Origin: Pseudarcicella hirudinis
Lineage (GTDB): Bacteria > Bacteroidota > Bacteroidia > Cytophagales > Spirosomataceae
NCBI RefSeq assembly: GCF_900115665.1
Contig: NZ_FOXH01000017.1
Coordinates: 62,001 to 126,000, forward strand
DNA: 64,000 bases
Direction of reading: 5' to 3'
Below the pieces are notes generated by a model, which saw only the letters and a program-made list of their open reading frames with translations, ran no database searches and had not been told where the DNA came from. The position numbers and the translations under genes are program-made. Of the stretch, positions 38,093 to 47,951 are shown piece by piece; the first letter of the stretch is position 1, and every line of letters starts with the position of its first letter.

Positions 38093-38988
38093 TTTGACTT
38101 ATAGCAAATGTTAAATCCCTCCGAAGGAGCTTTTACGATGACGGTGATAAAATCAATGAAACATGTATTGTTTATCATGGCAAATTATTGAATACTTATG
38201 CCAGAATCATGAGACTTTGTAGCCATAACCAATGTTGAGTTATTGGTTTCCGAACAGATTAAAACCTGACTGACAAAGTAACTTTCAAAGGTAAATAACA
38301 AGAAACAAAAACCTATATTGTGAACAGAGTTGCTCATAGGAGAAGTGAATGTCTATCTACTTATTATCCGTATTAATTTATTCCAAAATCTACTCTTAGG
38401 GTTCAGTATCATGATATGTTGATGGCTTTTTTATTTGATTAATTGGATATCAAAACTCAGCACGTCGATAGTTTCTGAATTTTTTTATATTTTTTCAACC
38501 AAAAAGAGTATGAAAAATCTATCATTGACTATTTCAGTATATAATGAAAAATATAAATCATCTTATTGAATATTTCTGAAGAATAAATAAGAAACTCCAT
38601 GATTTTCAAAATCACAAATTAATGCTTAATCGATTAATTACTATAAAAACAAACATTAACAAAAGACATTATGATATAAAAGCACAAAAGATAGAATAAA
38701 CGCATTCCACTCCCATTCTATCAATCAATTTCATTTCAGAATAGATTTCGCACCTGATAAGTGCGCAGGCATTGTATTGACAAATTTTAATTAAATTTCT
38801 TTAAACAGCTTATGAAAAACAACTTACAGTTTCTGAAAACAATACCGGATCACGGTGTATTCAGTATTTCCAACATTTTCCTTGAAGAGATATATAGAGG
38901 AAAACGCATAAAACACATTACGTATATTAATATCTGTTAATACACAATTTCTCTAAAATATAATCTGAGAAACTTTTTTATAATCTCT
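38093..38988 (+). other. Long AT-rich intergenic region with possible gene remnants
   Basis: About 900 bases without a convincing gene. At about 38105-38240 one plus frame reads without stops for some 45 codons (…YDDGDKINETCIVYHGK…) but has no start and no family I know; it may be a decayed gene. Near 38400-38700 the sequence is very AT-rich. The promoter of the downstream lyase gene should be here, but I found no clean TAnnTTTG box. Confidence 0.45.
38812..38940 (+). CDS. Possible 42-aa small ORF of unknown function
   Basis: ATG at 38812 to TAA at 38940 encodes MKNNLQFLKTIPDHG and 27 further residues, basic at the end. There is no recognisable motif and no clear ribosome site. It could be a leader peptide for the lyase gene or chance; I lean towards chance. 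Confidence 0.2.
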   Translation: MKNNLQFLKTIPDHGVFSISNIFLEEIYRGKRIKHITYINIC

Positions 38989-39012
38989 TTGAAAAAACAA
39001 AGCCTTATTGCT

Positions 39013-42000
39013 ATGAAAAAAATCAAATACTTAATTGTCTTACTGACAATGATTATTACCAATGCTAATATGCTGAACGCCCAGACCTTTGTACATCCGG
39101 GAGGAGTACACTCAATGGCAGATTTGAATAGGATAAAAGCAAAAGTTTTAGCGCAGGAACACCCCTGGATTGATGGCTGGAATAATATGATTCAGGATTC
39201 AAAGGCTCAAAAAACCTATGTTGCAAACCCTTCTACAACCATAGGTGGTTCTAATGGTATTCGTCAACAAGCTGCCAGAGACGCAACAGCTGCCTATTAT
39301 AATTTATTGCGTTGGCATGTAACGGGCGACACTACTTATGCCAGATGCGCTGTGAATATTTTAAACGCATGGTCTGGTAAAATTAATGCAGTTGTAACAG
39401 GCGAATTATTCCAATTACCGATTATGACAATGGTGCAGGCGGCAGAGATTGCCCGTACATATCCCGGTTGGGCTCAGGCAGATATAGATAGATTCAAGTA
39501 TATGTGTCTTAATTACTTCTACCCTGCGTGTCATAATTTCATCGGTAGTTGCGGAAGTTGGTCTGGCTGGGATTTTCCTGCTGCTGCAAATATTCTTTAT
39601 ATCGGGATTTTTTGTGATGACCAGGCAAAATTTAATGAGGCCGTCGATTATTATAAAAATGGTGCCGGAGGTGGAAATATCAACAACATGATTCCATTTC
39701 CTACCGGGCAAATAGCCGAAATGGGACGAGACCAGCCACATGCTGAGATTGGTCCGGGTTGTGCAGCAGAGTTTTGCCAGTCTGCTTATAATCAAGGCAT
39801 CGACTTATTTAGTTATGCAAACAATCGATTATTAGCGGCATTTGAGTATTTCAGTAAACATAACTTGAATTACCCTGGCAGCTGGACAGAATACAACGAT
39901 TGTGTCAATAATCATTTTTATTATCCGGCTTCTCTGTGGTCTAATAGAATTTCTGCCAATCCACAGCTTGAGATTGTCTATAATCATTATGTGGTGAGAA
40001 AAGGACTAAGTGCACCTTATACAAAAGCAATGCTTAAACTACGGGGTATTTATCCAACATCCGGCGAATACTCTGGTTATAATGCCTTGTCTTTTACGTT
40101 AGATGCTACCCAATCTCCTTTTACAACACTATCAACCCCAGCTGCTCCTACTAACCTAACTGCCAAAGCAAGTATATCTCGAATAGAATTATCCTGGACA
40201 CCTCCGGCAGGAGATGTCGCTAGTGGTTATGTTATACAACGATCAACCTCTGCCGGAAGTGGTTTTCAAACCATCGCAACCAATAATTATGAAATAAAAC
40301 TAACTTATGTAGATAAAAATCTAACAAACGGTACAACTTACTATTACCGTGTTGCTGCCATCAATAGTGCAGGAACGAGTAGCTATTCTTCTGTAATAAG
40401 CATTGCTCCTGTAAACGGCAGCGCTACAATGCCCCAGGATTGGGCATTAAGAGATATTGGTACAGTACCAGTTACTGCCACAGCTTCTTACAACAGTGTG
40501 AATAACAAAACATTTATCATAAATGGTACAGGGTCATCTTTTGGCGGTACTACTGACAGTCATGGTTATGCATATGTAAATGCATCCGGCGATTTTACAA
40601 TCTCTGCTCGTTTACATGATGCAGATTTATCAGGGAGCAATGCAGATAGAATTGGTATCATTATGCGAGAATCTTTTAGTCCAAATGCTACAATGGCATC
40701 AATTGGTCTTCATGATAACGGTTTTAGAAAAGTATGGTTTACCCGCCGTACTTCGACCGGAGGGAGTGGGTCCTGGACTAATGGAAATACACATACCTGG
40801 CTTACAGTATGGTTTAAGCTAAAACGTACGGGTAACGTCTTTACAGCATATCAATCACAGGATGGCGTAACATGGTTTGAAGTAGGTTCGGCTACAATTC
40901 CTATGTCAAGTTCTTCTTATTACGCGGGGTTATTTGTAAGTAATGGCTGGACAACTACATCTCCGACCACAGCATATTTTGACAATATAGCAACCTCCGG
41001 GACTATACTAGCAGGTAATAATACTCCATCGACGCCAACAGGATTAAAGCTTAATCGTGCAAATAAAAAAGTAATCTTAAATTGGAATGCTGTAGAAGGT
41101 GCAACTTCCTATAATATAAAAAGAGCAAATTCAGGTACGGGTACTTATACCACTATTGGTACAGCAGCTACAAATGCCTATGCAGATTCAAGTATTACTT
41201 ATTGCACTGCAAATAATGTTTTTTATGTAGTTTCTGCAGTTAATCAGTTTGGTGAAAGTTCAAATGCAACTGCCAATAGTTTATCAATCCCGAATAAACT
41301 CTCAGGAACAATAATCGGTACAGCAGGTTCATGGGAAAACGTAGCCACTGCTACCAAGGAAGCAGCAATGGATGGCGATATTAATACTTTTTTCGATGCT
41401 GCTACAGGTTCAGCATGGGTTGGTTATGATTTAGGCGTTTTAGGTACTATCACAAAAATCAGCTTTGCTCCAAGAGCAACTCATCCAAGCAGAATGGTTG
41501 GTGGTATTTTCCAAGGTTCAAACTCTGTAGACTTTAGTAACCCAACGACATTGTTTACAGTTTCAACCGCACCAACAGTCGGTACTATGACCGAACAAAT
41601 CATCAATAATAACTCAACATTCAGATATATACGTTATTTATCACCTAATAATGGTTTTGGAAACGTTGCAGAAATTGAATTTTATGGTATTGCCGGCTAT
41701 GCGCCACAAATTACCAGCCCTGCCAACATTATTACTTCCATAGATTCTATTGTAAATTATGTCATTGTAGCCAATAATAATCCAACGCTAATATCTGCTT
41801 CTGATTTACCAACGGGATTATCTTTAAATACTTGTACTGGTATCATTACGGGAGCACCTACTCTTGCAGGAACATTTCCCGTTACTATTGGAGCTTCAAA
41901 CGAATTTGGCTCAAATAATATCGCATTAACGATTGTAGTAAAAGAAAAACAAGTTATCAACTTTGGGCACATTTCAACCAAATATATTGATGATTCAGAT

Positions 42001-43416
42001 TTCGAAGCAGGAGCAATAGCTTCTTCCGGCTTAACCGTAACTTACATTAGCTCTGATACGACAGTCGCAAAAATTATTGATAATAGAATACGCATTGTTG
42101 GAATCGGAAACGTAACCATCACTGCTTCACAGACAGGTAATACCACATATAATCCTGCTAGTGCGGTTTCCCAAACTTTTACAGTACTATCAACTTTAAA
42201 AATCAAGTATCAGGATGGTGACGGAAACACTTCCAACAATCAAATTAAGCCATACTTAACTTTGGTGAATGAAAGTACAAAGGCAATTCCATTGCATGAA
42301 ATTACTATCCGTTACTGGTTTACACCTGAGAATTATACCGGTATTAACACTTTTATTGATTATTCGCCTATTGGCAATGATAATGTAAAAATGACTTATG
42401 TTTCTTTACAAAAACCACGTAATGGAGCATTGGGCTATATAGAGTATAGCTTTCTATCATCTGCTGGTGACATAAATGCCAATGCGACTTCTGGCGTTAT
42501 TCAATCGAGATTGGCTAATGCCGATTGGAGTTTATTAAACGAAACTGATGATTATTCATGGCTAGATGCACCTTCCTCTGTTTTTCAAAATAAAATTACA
42601 GCTTACAGAAATGGGAAACTGATTTGGGGAACAGAACCTTCAGAAGCTACCTTTTTACGAAAAATCAATGTGTATGCAGATTCAAAAACAGTAGCTAACT
42701 ATAATACAATAAGCACTTTTATGTCAATCAATAATGATGGGAATATTCAACTTGATTATAAGGATATAAAAGTAAGATATTGGTTTACAAAAGAAGGAAA
42801 CACTAATCTCAATGCTTTTTTTGATTATATTAAGCTAGGAAATGACAAAGTTTCCGGAAACTTTGTAAGTGTTAATCCTACACGCCAAGGCGGAGATACT
42901 TACTTTGAAATAGGTTTCAACGAATCAGCAGGTACCCTATACCCTTTGTCTAATTCAGGTAATATTAACTATAGAATAGCAAAGTCAGATTGGTCTGATT
43001 TTAATCAGAGTGACGATTACTCTTATTCCAATAATAATGCTTTATTATTAAATGAACACATAACATTATACCACAAAGGAATATTAATTGCTGGTGAGGA
43101 GCCTGTTTCAGCTATCGGAAACAATAGCCTCGTCGTAACGGGATCATCAGAAAGAAACCCGGCCCCGAATTTATATACTTATCCCAATCCTGTCAACAGT
43201 AATACCTGCTATGTAAAAATTGCAAGTGATATTATTCTCGAATCGGAAGTACAAATCCAAATCTATAATTTTTCAGGCGCGAAGGTTTTAACTAAAACCG
43301 TTTCAAACTCCGATTCAAATATTTTAGCGATAGATTTACCTGAATCTTTAACAAATGGAGTGTATCTTATTCAAATAAATCAGTTACCAACTTCAAAAGT
43401 TATCTTACAAAGATAA
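39013..43416 (+). CDS. Secreted multidomain alginate-lyase-family enzyme with CBM3 domains and T9SS sorting signal
   Basis: I start at the ATG at 39013 (MKKIKYLIVLL, 1467 aa). An in-frame TTG at 38989 would add eight residues before the signal peptide. Residues about 25-345 form an alginate_lyase-type catalytic domain, with HPWIDGW, SGWDFPAAANILY and the EMGRDQPHAEIGPG block common in the family. Next come FN3 (about 370-460), a jelly-roll segment like DUF1349 (about 470-660), a second FN3, a discoidin/F5-8-type domain (about 755-895) and two Ig-like units. Two CBM3-like domains follow (about 1060-1215 and 1215-1370, each with IRYWFT/VRYWFT and DDYSW/DDYSY). A type A T9SS domain (YPNPVNS, IYNFSGAKV, GVYLIQI) ends the protein. 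It should act outside the cell. The polymer cut is uncertain; 'alginate' is only the family name. Confidence 0.85.
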   Translation: MKKIKYLIVLLTMIITNANMLNAQTFVHPGGVHSMADLNRIKAKVLAQEHPWIDGWNNMIQDSKAQKTYVANPSTTIGGSNGIRQQAARDATAAYYNLLRWHVTGDTTYARCAVNILNAWSGKINAVVTGELFQLPIMTMVQAAEIARTYPGWAQADIDRFKYMCLNYFYPACHNFIGSCGSWSGWDFPAAANILYIGIFCDDQAKFNEAVDYYKNGAGGGNINNMIPFPTGQIAEMGRDQPHAEIGPGCAAEFCQSAYNQGIDLFSYANNRLLAAFEYFSKHNLNYPGSWTEYNDCVNNHFYYPASLWSNRISANPQLEIVYNHYVVRKGLSAPYTKAMLKLRGIYPTSGEYSGYNALSFTLDATQSPFTTLSTPAAPTNLTAKASISRIELSWTPPAGDVASGYVIQRSTSAGSGFQTIATNNYEIKLTYVDKNLTNGTTYYYRVAAINSAGTSSYSSVISIAPVNGSATMPQDWALRDIGTVPVTATASYNSVNNKTFIINGTGSSFGGTTDSHGYAYVNASGDFTISARLHDADLSGSNADRIGIIMRESFSPNATMASIGLHDNGFRKVWFTRRTSTGGSGSWTNGNTHTWLTVWFKLKRTGNVFTAYQSQDGVTWFEVGSATIPMSSSSYYAGLFVSNGWTTTSPTTAYFDNIATSGTILAGNNTPSTPTGLKLNRANKKVILNWNAVEGATSYNIKRANSGTGTYTTIGTAATNAYADSSITYCTANNVFYVVSAVNQFGESSNATANSLSIPNKLSGTIIGTAGSWENVATATKEAAMDGDINTFFDAATGSAWVGYDLGVLGTITKISFAPRATHPSRMVGGIFQGSNSVDFSNPTTLFTVSTAPTVGTMTEQIINNNSTFRYIRYLSPNNGFGNVAEIEFYGIAGYAPQITSPANIITSIDSIVNYVIVANNNPTLISASDLPTGLSLNTCTGIITGAPTLAGTFPVTIGASNEFGSNNIALTIVVKEKQVINFGHISTKYIDDSDFEAGAIASSGLTVTYISSDTTVAKIIDNRIRIVGIGNVTITASQTGNTTYNPASAVSQTFTVLSTLKIKYQDGDGNTSNNQIKPYLTLVNESTKAIPLHEITIRYWFTPENYTGINTFIDYSPIGNDNVKMTYVSLQKPRNGALGYIEYSFLSSAGDINANATSGVIQSRLANADWSLLNETDDYSWLDAPSSVFQNKITAYRNGKLIWGTEPSEATFLRKINVYADSKTVANYNTISTFMSINNDGNIQLDYKDIKVRYWFTKEGNTNLNAFFDYIKLGNDKVSGNFVSVNPTRQGGDTYFEIGFNESAGTLYPLSNSGNINYRIAKSDWSDFNQSDDYSYSNNNALLLNEHITLYHKGILIAGEEPVSAIGNNSLVVTGSSERNPAPNLYTYPNPVNSNTCYVKIASDIILESEVQIQIYNFSGAKVLTKTVSNSDSNILAIDLPESLTNGVYLIQINQLPTSKVILQR

Positions 43417-43424
43417 TGTTTGCT

Positions 43425-43455
43425 GAATCAAGAGCTCCTTTGGAGTTCTTGATTC
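43425..43455 (+). terminator. Terminator after the lyase gene
   Basis: A 14-bp stem with one G-T pair (GAATCAAGAGCTCC against GGAGTTCTTGATTC) and a TTT loop, then TATTTTCT. It lies nine bases past the stop, so GH127 probably has its own promoter or depends on read-through. Confidence 0.75.
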
Positions 43456-43626
43456 TATTTTCTAATCGATTGTCATTTGTATAAATCCTCCGCATTACCT
43501 CCTGCTTTCTTATCTCTCTAAAATAAAAATTTTATAAAAAACATAATGTAAGGGGTATCCAACCAAACGTATTGCATCTTTCAATCACTAAAGTTATTTC
43601 GTAACAGTATCCGTAACAATAAAAGT

Positions 43627-45555
43627 ATGCGCAATTCCAGAATCTTATTTATTTGTTTGATTTTTTTATATCGACAGCTCTGTCAAGCACAGTCACATTA
43701 TCCTGGCCAGCATCAAGGTAAATTTGCATTGAATGATAAATTTACTCCAGCGGTTTACGCTTTTGATTTGCACAATGTCCGATTACTGGATGGTCGTTTT
43801 AAAGATAATATGCTGCGAGAACAAGCATGGCTCCGTCGGTTAAATACCAGACAATTATTACATAGTTTCCGCAACAATGCAGGTATTTTTGATGCCAACG
43901 AGGGTGGATATTTTTTAATAAAGAAATATGGAGGTTGGGAATCTCTTGACTGTGATTTACGAGGACATACCACAGGCCATTTGCTTTCAGGATTGGCCTT
44001 GATGTATGCACAAACAGGTGATGAATACTACAAACTAAAAAGTGATAGTCTAGTAAAAGGTCTTGCCGAGGTACAAGCGGTGTTAAATCAAGAAGGCTAT
44101 TTGAGTGCTTTTCCCCAAGAGCTTATCAATCGTAATATAGCAGGAAAAAGTGTATGGGCTCCTTGGTATACTTTGCACAAAATATTTTCTGGCCTTATCG
44201 ACCAGTATTTATATTGCGATAATCAACAAGCCCTTAACGTAGCTGAAAAAATGGGTATGTGGGCCTATAAAAAACTACAAAATGTTGATTCTAATCAACG
44301 GTCAATTATGCTTCGCAATGAATTTGGAGGTATTAATGAATCTTTTTATAATCTATATGCTATTACCGGTAAGAAAGAATATCAGTGGCTTGGTCAATTC
44401 TTCTACCATAATGAAATCATTGATCTGTTAAAACAACGAAAAGATATTTTAGCTCCAAAACATGCCAATACCTTTATCCCAAAGCTACTGGGACTTACTC
44501 GGAATTACGAATTAGATGGTCTGGGTGACAGCGATACTATTGCCAAATTCTTTTGGGATACTGTAATAGAACACCATACTTTTGCCACAGGTAGTAATAG
44601 TGATAAAGAACACTTCTTCAAACCAGATGAGCTTTCTAAACATCTGACAGGTTATACAGGAGAAACCTGCAATGTGTACAATATGCTCAAACTTACTAAG
44701 CATTTGTTTACCCATACAAGGGAAATGAAGTATATTGAATACTATGAAAAAGCCTTATTTAATCATATTTTAGGTCAGCAAGACCCTGCTACGGGTATGG
44801 TTTCCTACTTTTTACCGATGTTAGCGGGAGCTCATAAAGTATACAGTACGCCCGAAAACTCTTTTTGGTGCTGTGTTGGCAGTGGATTTGAAAATCATGC
44901 TAAATATGGAGAGAGTATTTATTACCATGATGATAATGGCGTTTTTATCAATTTGTTCATTGCTTCCCAACTCAATTGGAAAGAAAAAGGCCTGACGCTA
45001 CAGCAAGAAACATCTTTCCCTGCATCAGGGCAAACTCGTTTTATAATTACAACAGCGCCTACTCAACCCTTGGCACTTCATTTTCGTTTTCCCTCTTGGG
45101 CAAAATCTATGAGTGTTTTACTTAATGGGAAACCACAAAAAATCAAAACATCTGCGGGGAGCTATTCTACATTGTCAAGAATCTGGAAACCCAATGACAT
45201 AGTAGAAATATCCTTTCCGATGGAACTTCAATTGAAGGCTACAAACGACAATTCCAGCAAAGTATCTATTACATATGGCCCTATCGTGTTGGCAGGTAAG
45301 CAAGGTTCGGTACAAATGGAATCGCCAGCACCTTATTCAGACCCAAACAAATACAACGATTATTATACTTATCAATATAATGTTCCCGCTAATATAGTTA
45401 CTAAGCTGGATATAAATAATCAGAACATAGCCGAATCAATCGAGGCAATGGCTGATCAACCACTTACGTTTAAGGCCAAAAAGGAGGGTATTATTTTGCA
45501 ACCATTATATAATATCCACCACGAACGATATGTAGTTTATTGGGACTTAAAATAG
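43627..45555 (+). CDS. Glycoside hydrolase family 127 (beta-L-arabinofuranosidase type)
   Basis: A 642-aa enzyme with a signal peptide (about 21 residues, ending QLCQAQ). The zinc/thiolate active site of the family is visible: an acid-base candidate E328 (SDKEHF), E346 and C348 in GETCNVYN, and the adjacent C415-C416 in FWCCVGSGFENH, where the first Cys is the nucleophile in characterised GH127 enzymes. The spacing matches the well-studied bifidobacterial enzyme closely. An (alpha/alpha)6 core precedes a C-terminal beta region. In the family it releases L-arabinofuranose from plant glycoproteins or arabinans, though other furanosides are possible. It stands between the lyase and the esterase of the same locus. 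Confidence 0.92.
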   Translation: MRNSRILFICLIFLYRQLCQAQSHYPGQHQGKFALNDKFTPAVYAFDLHNVRLLDGRFKDNMLREQAWLRRLNTRQLLHSFRNNAGIFDANEGGYFLIKKYGGWESLDCDLRGHTTGHLLSGLALMYAQTGDEYYKLKSDSLVKGLAEVQAVLNQEGYLSAFPQELINRNIAGKSVWAPWYTLHKIFSGLIDQYLYCDNQQALNVAEKMGMWAYKKLQNVDSNQRSIMLRNEFGGINESFYNLYAITGKKEYQWLGQFFYHNEIIDLLKQRKDILAPKHANTFIPKLLGLTRNYELDGLGDSDTIAKFFWDTVIEHHTFATGSNSDKEHFFKPDELSKHLTGYTGETCNVYNMLKLTKHLFTHTREMKYIEYYEKALFNHILGQQDPATGMVSYFLPMLAGAHKVYSTPENSFWCCVGSGFENHAKYGESIYYHDDNGVFINLFIASQLNWKEKGLTLQQETSFPASGQTRFIITTAPTQPLALHFRFPSWAKSMSVLLNGKPQKIKTSAGSYSTLSRIWKPNDIVEISFPMELQLKATNDNSSKVSITYGPIVLAGKQGSVQMESPAPYSDPNKYNDYYTYQYNVPANIVTKLDINNQNIAESIEAMADQPLTFKAKKEGIILQPLYNIHHERYVVYWDLK

Positions 45556-45611
45556 TGGAATGGTTTAATATGAGTCAATTAATATAGTTACAAGTTAAAA
45601 GTATATTTTCT

Positions 45612-47204
45612 ATGCGACAAAAAATGGCCATTATTGGATTATTGATAATTAATTGCTGTTGCTCGGCTGTTGCTCAAGTATGGCAATGGTCAGCCCCAGT
45701 CGAGGGACTTATCAATGCCGAAACCAATGCTAACCCTCAGGCCTTTTTATGGATTCCTGAAAATTGTAAGAATGTAAGGGGAGTAGTAATAGGAATGCAC
45801 AATATGGTGGAGGAAGGAATGTTAGAAAATACTAACTTTAGAAAAACGTTATCCAAAATCGGCTTTGCCGAAATTTGGGTAACGCCAGTTTTAGAAGTTC
45901 CTTTCGATTTTCATGGCGATGCTCCCAAACATTTCCAAACCATGATGAATTCTTTGGCTAAAGTATCAGGGTATAAAGAATTGGCTACTGCCCCGATTGT
46001 TCCTATCGGACATTCGGCTATGGCAACTTACCCTTGGAACTTTGCCGCATGGAACCCCCAACAAACGTTAGCGGTAGTCTCAGTACACGGTGATACTCCT
46101 CAAACCAACCTGACAGGATATGGACGGGCCAATGTTGATTGGGAGAATAGAAATATTGAAGGTATACCGGGTTTATTTATCATGGGAGAATATGAATGGT
46201 GGGAAAAACGCCTCGAACCCGGGTTTAAACACGTAGCAAAATATCCTAAAACGCCCATTACATTCTTTGCCGATGCTGGTCACGGACATTTTGATTATAA
46301 CGATGCGATGGTTGATTACGTAGGCTTATTTATAGAAAAAGCTGCCAAATATCGTTTGTCTAAAGAGAAAAATCGGTCCTTACGCCCTGTATATCCTCAA
46401 AATGGCTGGCTGATAGATCGCTGGCGAAAAGATAGTTTGCCAAAGACAAAGCCGCAACCTTACCATTTGTATCAAGGCAATAAGTATGAAGCATCCTGGT
46501 GTTTTGACGAAGCCCATGCCAAAGTTACAGAGGCATACTATGCCAAAGCCAGAGGGAAAAAAATACAATACTTAGGCTTTTTACAGGAAGGAAAAATACT
46601 CCTTCCTGTAAAAAATCATGCTGTATATCAACCAGGTTTCAAACCCTTGGCAGATGGCAATAGCTTTCAGTTAAAAGCATTTTTTACAGATTCATTACGT
46701 GAAAAAGCAGTTAGCGAACATCCTGAAACACCTTTATTGATTGATAGAATTTGTGGCCCGGTAAAAAAGTTGAACGATAGTACCTTTCAATTAAGTTTTT
46801 ATCGTATAGGCTTTAATAATCAAAAAAGAAGTAATAGTATTTGGCTACTTGCGCATAACGATGGTGATGATACGTACAAATCGGCTGTACAACAATTAGA
46901 AATAAAGTTTCCTTTGAAAAATACACAAGGAACGGCTCAAAGCATTGCCTTCGGTATTATTCCAAATCAAAAAACTGGTGTTCGTTCAATTAACTTAAAT
47001 GGCTTTTCCAGCTCAGACCTGCCAGTAAGTTATTATGTAAAAGAAGGCCCTGCCTATATTGAAAACGAACGCTTAATTTTTACGAAAATTCCACCCAAAG
47101 CTAAGTTTCCTATAAAGGTTACGGTGATAGCATGGCAATACGGCATTGCAGGAAAAGTGCAGTCAGCCGAACCTGTAGAGCAATGTTTTGAAATATATCA
47201 ATAA
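45612..47204 (+). CDS. Exported alpha/beta-hydrolase (esterase-like)
   Basis: A 530-aa protein with a signal peptide (about 21 residues, ending CCSAVAQ). The serine nucleophile elbow is GHSAM at residues 133-137 (S135). A likely catalytic histidine lies in GHGHFDY at H224 or H226. Residues about 20-255 form the hydrolase core; the remaining 270 residues are a beta-rich extension of unknown role. Its position after GH127 suggests it removes ester groups (acetyl, feruloyl or similar) from the same polysaccharide so that the glycosidases can act. I cannot name a carbohydrate-esterase family. Confidence 0.78.
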   Translation: MRQKMAIIGLLIINCCCSAVAQVWQWSAPVEGLINAETNANPQAFLWIPENCKNVRGVVIGMHNMVEEGMLENTNFRKTLSKIGFAEIWVTPVLEVPFDFHGDAPKHFQTMMNSLAKVSGYKELATAPIVPIGHSAMATYPWNFAAWNPQQTLAVVSVHGDTPQTNLTGYGRANVDWENRNIEGIPGLFIMGEYEWWEKRLEPGFKHVAKYPKTPITFFADAGHGHFDYNDAMVDYVGLFIEKAAKYRLSKEKNRSLRPVYPQNGWLIDRWRKDSLPKTKPQPYHLYQGNKYEASWCFDEAHAKVTEAYYAKARGKKIQYLGFLQEGKILLPVKNHAVYQPGFKPLADGNSFQLKAFFTDSLREKAVSEHPETPLLIDRICGPVKKLNDSTFQLSFYRIGFNNQKRSNSIWLLAHNDGDDTYKSAVQQLEIKFPLKNTQGTAQSIAFGIIPNQKTGVRSINLNGFSSSDLPVSYYVKEGPAYIENERLIFTKIPPKAKFPIKVTVIAWQYGIAGKVQSAEPVEQCFEIYQ

Positions 47205-47218
47205 TAACACAAAGCCGC

Positions 47219-47786
47219 ATGAAACCATTCTGCATGATTATCTTCTGCCTGTACATGGCTAAAACTGTTTTTGCTCAAAGATCCTGCAAGCGTTTTGAAC
47301 CCATTCCATAACAAGTACAGGCTTGGGTTGATAGTGGACAAAAGGAGCGGCTCTATTAACTGCTCACAAAAACAAAGTTGTTTATCAGTCATACTTTGGT
47401 AACATTGCTTTCGCATACTGCTGGTTATCCCGATTATCAGTCCAAATGTCGACCAACAGGCATACATAACACAGGATTTGGTGGCTTCCGTCGCTAATAT
47501 CATTCCACTTCCTGCAGATACTTTGGCGGGAACAAAATTTAAATCTGGAGAACTGGCCATGCAGGTGGCAGATTGTATGGCAGAACTGGTAAGTGGCAAA
47601 AATCGGGAAGAACTTTTTCAAGAAAAAATAGCAAAACCTCCGGGAATGATACAAACACATTTTACCCCGGTAGATTCGGCAGGTGGACATGCTCCTATAC
47701 CGGGAGGTGGTGAAAGGTCAACGTTGAATGATTATATTAGCATTGGAAGTGAGGAAGATTATGCCAGCATAAGTGATAGTGACTAA
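47219..47786 (+). pseudogene. Decayed serine hydrolase of the beta-lactamase family
   Basis: The start (MKPFCMIIFCLYMAKTVFAQ) is a good signal peptide but stops after about 30 codons. In the same stretch, frame changes reveal family pieces: QAWVDSGQ, TLVTLLSHTAGYPDYQ (the usual LLSHTSG block) and, from about 47535, QVADCMAELVSGKNREELFQ with KIAKPPGMIQTHF. GGHAPIPGGGERSTLNDY ends the readable part. The SxxK active-site region is missing, so deletions as well as frameshifts have occurred. It lies just 14 bases after the esterase and was probably once part of the same operon. Confidence 0.8.
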
Positions 47787-47828
47787 TCCATAAAAGCAAA
47801 TTTATCGTTTAATCTGCTCTTATGGATT
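47785..47828 (+). terminator. Hairpin between converging halves of the PUL
   Basis: A 14-bp stem with one G-T pair (AATCCATAAAAGCA against TGCTCTTATGGATT) and a 16-base loop, followed by TATCGTTTT. It would end plus-strand transcripts before the converging SusD gene. Confidence 0.6.
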
Positions 47829-47951
47829 TATCGTTTTATCAAGGTATTTCTTTTGGCATTATTGCCTGACCTTCATTTGCTTTAAGATTAATTGCTCATC
47901 ATTTCTCTTTACTTCTAACATTCGTTCAACACATCATTTCTGAACAGTATT

